From assembly GCA_020073585.1 (NCBI GenBank), contig JAIQEV010000009.1, positions 23,560 to 87,559 of the forward strand: a stretch of 64,000 nucleotides of DNA, given 5' to 3'. This stretch comes from Terriglobia bacterium (GTDB lineage: Bacteria > Acidobacteriota > Terriglobia > Acidiferrales > UBA7541). Positions within the stretch are counted from its first letter, which is position 1; the number at the start of each line of letters is the position of its first letter. The notes beneath the pieces are model-generated. The model searched no databases. It had not been told where the DNA came from and worked only from the letters and a program-made list of their open reading frames with translations. Positions 58,298 to 64,000 of the stretch are shown in pieces. The position numbers and the translations under genes were made by a program.

Positions 58298-58507
58298 ATG
58301 CCCACGAAAGAAGAACTGGAACGCATGGACCTTACGCAACTGGCCGTGCTGTGTCAGAAGGTTTCTGAATCGCCCACGGCTAGCTCAGTGGAAGCCGACC
58401 AAGGCGGGTGGCCCAGCCTTAACGACCGAGGAAGACTTCGGGTGGCCCATCCTTGCGGGTTTTGCAAGGGTGGGGTCTTTTCTCTCCTTCGTTCCTTCCT
58501 TATCTAG
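58298..58507 (+). CDS. small protein whose tail runs into a repeat
   Basis: GGAGGAACAGGCT precedes the ATG. Residues 1-33 (MPTKEELERMDLTQLAVLCQ then KVSESPTASSVEA) look like a genuine helical N terminus. From about residue 34 the frame is encoded by an inverted copy of the second repeat family (WPSLNDRGRLRVAHPCGFCKG). It is probably a gene cut short by repeat insertion. Confidence 0.4.
   Translation: MPTKEELERMDLTQLAVLCQKVSESPTASSVEADQGGWPSLNDRGRLRVAHPCGFCKGGVFSLLRSFLI
58399..58491 (-). repeat. second repeat family, inverted copy 3
   Basis: On the minus strand it reads AGACCCCACCCTTGC, AACCCGCAAGGATGGGCCACC, CGAAG and GGTCGTTAAGGCTGGGCCAC. It is the longest copy and interrupts the frame at 58298. 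Confidence 0.65.
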
Positions 58508-58894
58508 ACGTACAGAGTATTCGCGCGCACCTTTCGAATGCGTTTCCTTTCCTGCTTTAAACCTCTTTCTCTTCTTCCACAGAACACGGGAATTATAGTA
58601 GGGGCGATGGGATCGAACTAAAAGCGACTTTGAAGACGCGTAAGTTATTGATTTCGGTAAACGCGAAAAACGACAAAACAGTGGATTCGCCGAACGCGGG
58701 TACGCGGCGGGTACACGGAATAGTCGCAGGAAGTTCAGAAAATAGGCCACGCGTCCCTGATGATTGTTGGTCCGAGAAAATCCGAATCGCTGAGCCAAAC
58801 TGAAACTTCTTGATATTGCTTTTACCAGCTAAACTCGACTTCAGAAGGGATCCCCCTCACAAATCAATGCTTAGTGCCAACCTGCACGAAGGTT
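58508..58894. other. intergenic region, AT-richer, nothing recognised
   Basis: No gene or RNA was recognised. It separates the interrupted small gene from the convergent HNH-like gene. Confidence 0.45.
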
Positions 58895-59914
58895 TCACGC
58901 GGAGGCGGCGGGAGGCGAGCTCTCAGGGGGTATCCGTTCGAGTTCGATACCAGCGTCGGCACAATAGGCCGCAAGGATCGGAAACCACTGTTCGTCAATC
59001 GCATCTCGGTCCTCAAATATCGAATTCTTTGAGAGTACCTCTCCGATAATCGTCATTTCGTCGGCCAGGACGACCGGACTTAATGGTTTCTTGGCTGCCG
59101 CATCGTAGAAGATGCTGAAAAGTCTACTCGACCGTTCCTCGTAATTGCCCGTCACTTCCACGACATAGGAGAGGCCACCGAATAGTGTCACCAGTGCCCA
59201 GCCCTTTTTCTTTCCAGCGCTGAGGTAGCACATGACGCTGTGTTGATGAGCGTTTCGGGCGTGAGCAGCAATGAAAGTCTTATTGCAAAACACTCTCAGG
59301 GGCATTTCCTTTTCGGTCTTCGCCGTACGGACTTGACGGAGCGCGTCGAATTGAGGAGAAAGTGCAAATGGTACTCCACATTTGTAAGCAATGGATGCGA
59401 GAGCAATTTTCGCGGCTACTTTGCGAGCTTCAAGAGTGAAAATAAATGGCAGCGTCTGTGTATACGAGGCGTCGAAGACAATCTCTTCTGGCATCGACAA
59501 TTCTGTTGTTTTCTCGCCCCGTGCGCGAGAGCGCTCGATGAATCTTTCGGCGCTCGCTTTGGAAACAAAGAAACCCCGTCGATGTTTCTTGCCGTCCGAT
59601 TCCACATCAGGCACGACTACATCCGACAGGCTAATGGTTCCGTCGGCCTCCCTTTTGCCGAACAGTCCTTTAACGTCCATGCCACGAATTTCCACCTCGA
59701 CTCGGGCAGTTGGAACTTCACCGTTTCGATTTTCAATCTGGAGGAGATTCAAGAGAAATCTTGTGCTGTCTCGGATTGCAGATTCCCACTTCCCGAACTC
59801 TCCGTTACAGCGATTGCAGCTTCCATCGGGCACCGTCAGTTCGCCTCCCATGAACGCAGGGAAAACATGCTCGCGGGTGAGGTCCACTTCCGATCTGCAG
59901 AACATGCAGGCCAT
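58895..59914 (-). CDS. HNH-like endonuclease-fold protein
   Basis: This 339-residue protein has an N-terminal zinc/HNH module: CMFCRSE (3-9), REHVFPAFMGG (the catalytic-type His) and CNRCNGEFGKWE, as in HNH_5-like families. The remaining 280 residues are a large alpha/beta region without recognised motifs. The start at 59914 is well supported by AAGGAG seven bases upstream, and the frame continuing to 60013 is not used. Codon use is less GC-biased than neighbouring core genes, a sign of recent acquisition. It could be a defence or mobile-element nuclease; function is not proven. Confidence 0.72.
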   Translation of the reverse strand: MACMFCRSEVDLTREHVFPAFMGGELTVPDGSCNRCNGEFGKWESAIRDSTRFLLNLLQIENRNGEVPTARVEVEIRGMDVKGLFGKREADGTISLSDVVVPDVESDGKKHRRGFFVSKASAERFIERSRARGEKTTELSMPEEIVFDASYTQTLPFIFTLEARKVAAKIALASIAYKCGVPFALSPQFDALRQVRTAKTEKEMPLRVFCNKTFIAAHARNAHQHSVMCYLSAGKKKGWALVTLFGGLSYVVEVTGNYEERSSRLFSIFYDAAAKKPLSPVVLADEMTIIGEVLSKNSIFEDRDAIDEQWFPILAAYCADAGIELERIPPESSPPAASA

Positions 59915-60301
59915 TCGTCGGCTCCTTGTCGAAATACTAGCGCAATCAGGGTGTGGAGTCGTCACCGACGTCCCTTCCTCCACAGACCATTCGAACGTAC
60001 TATCGCGCACCATTCGAAACTAGTACCACGCAGTAATATATTGACACAGTATAAATCCCGTGTTATCATGCCCCGTGACGCTTCCACTCCACCCCTGCGG
60101 CCCCGCAAATCCTCGCTCGCTCCTCTCCTTACCTTATGATCTCTTTACCTCCTCACTTCTCTTTATCTCCTTTAATTCCCATAACTTACAAACTCTTTCC
60201 GCCCACGGCCCCGCAACAACTCCTTTGCCATCAATCGCTTCCGCACTCTTTTCAGCACAACGGGGGTGGGTACCCCTCTCCCCCTGTCATCGAGGATCAA
60301 A
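59915..60301. other. intergenic region with a strong promoter
   Basis: It contains TTGACA-17-TATCAT at 60040-60068 reading right, and about 230 bases of leader before the ATG at 60302. No gene was called in it. Confidence 0.5.
60040..60068 (+). promoter_or_regulatory. sigma-70-type promoter
   Basis: TTGACA at 60040-60045, a 17-base spacer and TATCAT at 60063-60068. The nearest gene on this strand is at 60302, which implies an untranslated leader of more than 200 bases. Confidence 0.55.
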
Positions 60302-60757
60302 ATGAGAAAAGAACACTCCACATCCAGCTCCGCCAACGACTCCCGCTGCCGCCATTTCACTCGCGAAGGCCGCCGCTGCCGTCTGCGCATCCTGAACCCG
60401 CATTCCGGCCTCTGCTTTCGTCATGCCGGCCTCCAGGATCAGCACTCCGATGCCGCCGACAGCGACCTCACCGCCGCCTTCTCCGGCCTGCTCAACGACT
60501 TCCATTCCGCCGCCCAGATCAACGACTTCCTCTCCAAACTCGTCGTCCTGCTCGCCCAGAACCGCATCTCCTCGCGCCGCGCCGCCGTCCTCGCCTACAT
60601 CAATCAGCTCCTCCTCCGCACCCTCCCCGCCATCGAGCAGGAGCGCTACCCTCAGTCGCCCGAAAACGCCTCCGGCCCCGTCATCGTGGTGGATCTTCCG
60701 CGCCCCGTGCGCACGCCCGCGCTCGATCCGGACCCGCAGAGCGGCCAGCCCTCATGA
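60302..60757 (+). CDS. zinc-knuckle-like small protein
   Basis: This 151-residue protein starts MRKEHSTSSSANDSRCRHFT. CRHFTREGRRCRLRILNPHSGLCFRHA holds a C-x8-C-x9-C-x3-H pattern like the small zinc module found in many uncharacterised proteins. A helical middle part (GLLNDFHSAAQINDFLSKLVVLLAQ) and a Pro-rich end follow. GAGG lies just before the ATG. It is reminiscent of conserved acidobacterial proteins of unknown function. Confidence 0.65.
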   Translation: MRKEHSTSSSANDSRCRHFTREGRRCRLRILNPHSGLCFRHAGLQDQHSDAADSDLTAAFSGLLNDFHSAAQINDFLSKLVVLLAQNRISSRRAAVLAYINQLLLRTLPAIEQERYPQSPENASGPVIVVDLPRPVRTPALDPDPQSGQPS

Positions 60758-60788
60758 CCTCCGCCGCCCATCTCCGCTTTGCAACTTG

Positions 60789-60811
60789 TAGGGGCACGGC
60801 ACGCCGTGCCC
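60789..60811 (+). repeat. GTAGGGGCACGGC hairpin element
   Basis: GGGCACGGC-AC-GCCGTGCCC is a perfect 9-bp stem after the zinc-knuckle gene. The leading GTAGGGGCACGGCA is shared with 37091-37104. Confidence 0.6.
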
Positions 60812-60939
60812 GCTCCCGGGGTTTCCGCGGTTCCCGCCCATTTTGGCGCTCGATTCCCCAGGGCGCCGGCCCCATCCTTGTCCCTGGCTCGTCCCCGGCA
60901 GTACAATTAGCCGTTTGTTCGCTCAGGAGGAAACTCGCC

Positions 60940-62511
60940 ATGGCCAGCGCTGAAACGAAACTCAACGTCCCGGAATTCACCAACGAGCCTTTCATCGACT
61001 ATTCCAAACCGGAAAACCGCAAAGCCATGGACGAGGCCCTGAAAAAGGTCGCCGCCGAATTCACCCGCGAGTACCCCATGTACATCGCCGGAAAGCCGGT
61101 CACCACCTCCGAGAAGCGCACCTCCACCAATCCCTCGCATCCCGCGCAAGTCGTCGGCACGTTCCAGGTGGCCACCGTGGACCACGTCAACCAAGCCGTG
61201 GAAGCCGCCAACAAATATTTTCAAACCTGGAAGCATGTGCCCGTCGAGCAGCGCGCCCAATACCTCTTCCGCGCCGCCGAAATCCTCCGCGGCCGCAAAT
61301 TCGAGATGAACGCCCTGGTCTGCTACGAAGTGGGCAAGACCTGGATCGAAGCCGACGCCGACACCGCGGAAACCATCGACTTCTGCGAATTCTACGCCCG
61401 CGAGATGCTGCGCGTCGCCGGACACCACAAGCTCGTGCCCATGAAGGGCGAAAAGAACTACCTCGAATACATTCCCCTCGGCGTTGGCGCCGTCATTCCC
61501 CCGTGGAATTTCCCCTGCGCCATCATGGCCGGATTGGTCGTCGCCGGCCTGGTGACCGGCAACACCATCGTGCTCAAACCGGCCAGCGATTCTCCGGCGG
61601 TGGCCGCCAAGTTCCTGGAAATCCTGCACGAAGCCGGCGTCCCCAAGGAGGCCGTGCAATTCCTCACCGGCCCCGGCGGCAGCATGGGCGATGCGCTGGT
61701 TTCGCACCCCAAGATCCGCTACATCGGCTTCACCGGCTCGATGGAAGTCGGCTTGCGCATTCACGAGCTGGCCAGCAAGAAGCAGCCCGGGCAGATCTGG
61801 ATCAAGCGCACCGTGCTGGAGATGGGCGGCAAGGACGCCACCATCGTGGATGACGAAGCGGATCTCGACGCCGCCGTCGAGGGCGTCGCGCAGGCCACCT
61901 TCGGCTACTCCGGACAGAAGTGCTCGGCCTGCTCGCGCGCCATTGTCTCGGAAAAGATTTACGACGCCTTCCTGGCTAAGCTTGTCGCGCGCACCAACAA
62001 GATCACCACCGGCCCCGCCGAGGACCCCAACAACTACATGGGCCCGGTAGTCAGCAAGGGCGCGATGAAGACCATCCTGGACTACATCGAGATCGGCAAG
62101 AAGGAAGGGAAGCTGCTCACCGGCGGCGGGCGCGCTCCCGGCGACGGCTACTTCGTGCAGCCCACCATCATCGCCGACGTGGCTCCCACCGCGCGCATCG
62201 CCCAGGAAGAGATCTTCGGCCCGGTCCTCACGGTCATCAAGGCCCGCGACTTCGACCACGCCCTGGAGATCGCCAACGGCACACAGTTCGGCCTCACCGG
62301 CGCGGTCTACTCCAAGAATCCCGCGAAGCTCGCCAAGGCCGCCGACGTTTTCCACGTTGGCAACCTGTACCTCAACCGCAAGTGCACCGGCGCCATGGTC
62401 GGCGCGCACCCCTTCGGCGGCTTCAACATGTCCGGCACCGATTCCAAAACCGGCGGCAAAGATTACGTCATGCTCTTCCTGCAAGCCAAAGCCGTCGCCG
62501 AAAAGGTGTAG
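60940..62511 (+). CDS. pruA: 1-pyrroline-5-carboxylate dehydrogenase
   Basis: This 523-residue member of the aldehyde dehydrogenase superfamily oxidises glutamate-5-semialdehyde to glutamate with NAD+, the last step of proline breakdown. Visible are the N-terminal NEPFIDYSKPENRKAM typical of the P5C branch, IPPWNFPCAIMAGLV (oxyanion Asn), ITGSMEVG-like FTGSMEVGLRI, the catalytic Glu in VLEMGGKDATIVD and the Cys in FGYSGQKCSACSR, then QEEIFGPVL. The ATG at 60940 follows CAGGAGG. A possible promoter is TTGTCC with TACAAT near 60901. No proline dehydrogenase gene is adjacent in the window. Confidence 0.93.
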   Translation: MASAETKLNVPEFTNEPFIDYSKPENRKAMDEALKKVAAEFTREYPMYIAGKPVTTSEKRTSTNPSHPAQVVGTFQVATVDHVNQAVEAANKYFQTWKHVPVEQRAQYLFRAAEILRGRKFEMNALVCYEVGKTWIEADADTAETIDFCEFYAREMLRVAGHHKLVPMKGEKNYLEYIPLGVGAVIPPWNFPCAIMAGLVVAGLVTGNTIVLKPASDSPAVAAKFLEILHEAGVPKEAVQFLTGPGGSMGDALVSHPKIRYIGFTGSMEVGLRIHELASKKQPGQIWIKRTVLEMGGKDATIVDDEADLDAAVEGVAQATFGYSGQKCSACSRAIVSEKIYDAFLAKLVARTNKITTGPAEDPNNYMGPVVSKGAMKTILDYIEIGKKEGKLLTGGGRAPGDGYFVQPTIIADVAPTARIAQEEIFGPVLTVIKARDFDHALEIANGTQFGLTGAVYSKNPAKLAKAADVFHVGNLYLNRKCTGAMVGAHPFGGFNMSGTDSKTGGKDYVMLFLQAKAVAEKV

Positions 62512-62522
62512 GGAAGGTGTAG

Positions 62523-62544
62523 GGGACGGACTTTAGTCCGTCCC
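62523..62544. terminator. hairpin between pruA and the convergent permease
   Basis: GGGACGGACT-TT-AGTCCGTCCC is a perfect 10-bp stem after the stop and serves both directions. No T-tract. Confidence 0.65.
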
Positions 62545-62568
62545 GGTATTTGCTGTGAATTGTCGTTA

Positions 62569-63936
62569 TTACGCCGCGTCCCGGGCGCTGCGCCGCGCCG
62601 CCCACTTCAACGTGCGAAACACCGGATAACTCGCCGCCAGCGCCACCAGCGTCCACCGGCTGTTTTCCAAATCGCTCTGAATCGCCCCCGCCAGAAACAG
62701 CGCCGACCCCGCCAGCGCCGCGCCTGTCGTCCACGGATAGCCCCACGCCCGGTACGGCCGCGCCATCTCCGGTTCGCGCTTGCGCAAAACGAAAAGCGCG
62801 ACAAAGGAAAGCGTGTAGTTGGTCACGAAGAAAAAAGCCAGCATGGCGATCACCCGCTGGAAATCGAAGATCGCGAAGAGCACGCCGACGGCGGCGCTGA
62901 GCAGCAGGGCCAGCGTGGGAGTTCCGCCCTTGTTGACCGCGGCCACGGAGCGGAAGAAGAGGCCGCCGCGGGCCATGGCGTAAATGACGCGCGTGCCCAT
63001 GAGGTGCAGAGCGTTGAGGCTGGAGAGCAGGGAGAGAACCATGACCGAACGGATGACGGTATCGCCGTAGGCGCCGAAGACGCGCTGGGCGGCGGCGCCG
63101 AGCGCGAAATTATTTCCGGCGATTTCGCGCATGGGGAGAACCCAGACGACGGCTGCATTAATTAAAAGGTATATGGCGAAAATCGAGAGTACGCTTCCAT
63201 AAATGGAGCGGGGAACGCCGCGGGCGGGGTCGCGGACTTCGTCGCCGAAATAGATGACGCCGTCCCAGCCGTCGAAGGAGTAGATGGTGGCTTGCAGGCC
63301 GAGGACCAGTCCGGCGAAAAGCGGCCAGCCCTGGGGAATGGCCAGCGCGGCGGGAGCGCCGGCGGCCGGAGCGCCCTTGCCGAAGAAGAAGCAGGCGGCG
63401 ACGACCACAAAGAAAGCCAGGCATTTGAGCAGGGAGCTGACGTTCTGGATGAGGCTGCCGGCGCGGAGGCTGCGGAATTGCAGGGCGGCGAAGAGCAGGA
63501 TGACGAAGACGGCGATGGCCTTGACGTGGCCTTGCAGGGCGGGGAGGAGGTCGCCGGAGTATTCGCCGATGACGATGCCGACGGCGGCGCACGTGCCGCA
63601 GGTGGAAAGCCAGTCGCTCCAGCCGACGATGAAGCCGGCATATTCGCCGAGGGCCCGGCGGGAATAGTTGTACTGGCCGCCGCTGCGGGGAATGGCCGCG
63701 CCGAGTTCGGCGAGCTGGGCGGCGCTGAGGAGCGCGTAGACGGCGGCGCCGACCCAGACGCCGAGGAAGAGCCACACGCTGGGGAGGTGCCGGGCGATTT
63801 CGCCGGGAGTGCGGACGATGCCGGCGGCGATGGTGTTGCCGACGGCGACGGCGACGCCGAAACCGACGCCGAGAATCTGCAGCAGGCGTCCGCGGGATGG
63901 CGGGGCGGAGGCGGGTGCGCCGGATGGGGTGGTCAA
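62569..63936 (-). CDS. APC superfamily amino acid permease
   Basis: The product is about 455 residues with 12 membrane helices. AVGNTIAAGIVRTPGEIA is the helix 1 unwound motif and AAIPRSGGQYNYSRRALGEYAGF is the APC signature after helix 2. FDGWDGVIYFGDEVRDPARGVP is the conserved middle loop. It imports or exchanges amino acids. It is distinct from the permease at 30837. Convergent proline-catabolic pruA next to it may hint at a shared substrate group, which is speculation. The start is a TTG at 63936 without a clear ribosome-binding site; an internal start is possible. Confidence 0.85.
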   Translation of the reverse strand: MTTPSGAPASAPPSRGRLLQILGVGFGVAVAVGNTIAAGIVRTPGEIARHLPSVWLFLGVWVGAAVYALLSAAQLAELGAAIPRSGGQYNYSRRALGEYAGFIVGWSDWLSTCGTCAAVGIVIGEYSGDLLPALQGHVKAIAVFVILLFAALQFRSLRAGSLIQNVSSLLKCLAFFVVVAACFFFGKGAPAAGAPAALAIPQGWPLFAGLVLGLQATIYSFDGWDGVIYFGDEVRDPARGVPRSIYGSVLSIFAIYLLINAAVVWVLPMREIAGNNFALGAAAQRVFGAYGDTVIRSVMVLSLLSSLNALHLMGTRVIYAMARGGLFFRSVAAVNKGGTPTLALLLSAAVGVLFAIFDFQRVIAMLAFFFVTNYTLSFVALFVLRKREPEMARPYRAWGYPWTTGAALAGSALFLAGAIQSDLENSRWTLVALAASYPVFRTLKWAARRSARDAA

Positions 63937-64000
63937 GAGTTTCTGCTCACGGGCGGCTCGAAAGAGCGGCCATCATACCCGCCGGGAAAGAAATTGCAAA

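Noticed and set aside
58375..58397. GGCTAGCTCAGTGGAAGCC, like a tRNA D arm
   Set aside because: No cloverleaf follows. It lies at the junction of a small gene and a repeat.

Overview
The window is GC-rich, densely coded chromosomal DNA from a Gram-negative soil-type bacterium. The best guess is Acidobacteriota. This rests on the mixture of secreted M28, S9, P1 and S15-type hydrolases, an outer-membrane barrel, Tat-exported oxidoreductases, a VWA protein of the type common in that phylum, and dispersed hairpin repeats. No rRNA or other phylogenetic marker is present, so the placement is inference.

Layout. 1-5918: the tail of a P1 peptidase, a helix-hairpin-helix protein, a membrane protein, a methyltransferase, a Tat aldo/keto reductase, a Cys-rich mini-protein, a secreted alpha/beta hydrolase and a MarR regulator whose operator overlaps its -10 region. 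6013-18865: a 12.7-kb block lying between a complete tRNA-Arg(UCU) and a 41-bp exact copy of that tRNA's 3' half, the usual footprint of a tRNA-targeted genomic island. It carries a multihaem cytochrome system: 16-haem, NHL, 4-haem, beta-barrel, NHL and 12-haem genes on the plus strand, and convergently an NHL lipoprotein, a 5-haem cytochrome and a PEGA protein. The set looks like an unusual electron conduit across the outer membrane with about 37 haem sites. 18932-19687: a glutaredoxin-like/DinB fusion whose redox motif is UxxC. An in-frame TGA replaces the first Cys and is followed at the right distance by a perfect 8-bp stem-loop of bacterial SECIS type, so this is a strong selenoprotein candidate.

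19872-37092: an MgtA-type ATPase, a GbsR-like regulator with paired operators and its probable target, a DUF4126 protein, a sialidase-fold protein, a spermidine-dehydrogenase-like flavoprotein, an S9 peptidase, an APC permease, a class III aminotransferase, an M28 peptidase and a second P1 peptidase. 37334-39703: an operon of LPKTG protein, VWA protein and sortase, a self-contained cell-surface sorting unit. 40086-54666: a GcvT-like protein, a kelch lipoprotein with near-identical repeats, a CocE/S15 hydrolase, two secreted proteins bracketed by a 65-bp repeat, and two tandem CrtI/PYROXD2-like oxidoreductases followed by a HemL-like aminotransferase.

54667-60301: a repeat-rich accessory zone. 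It holds ten of the twelve copies of a hairpin repeat with variable apices, a second repeat family, a solo GIY-YIG nuclease, a carbonic anhydrase, a ParD antitoxin with a truncated ParE, small membrane proteins and an HNH-like protein of lower GC. 60302-63936: a zinc-knuckle-like protein, pyrroline-5-carboxylate dehydrogenase and an APC permease.
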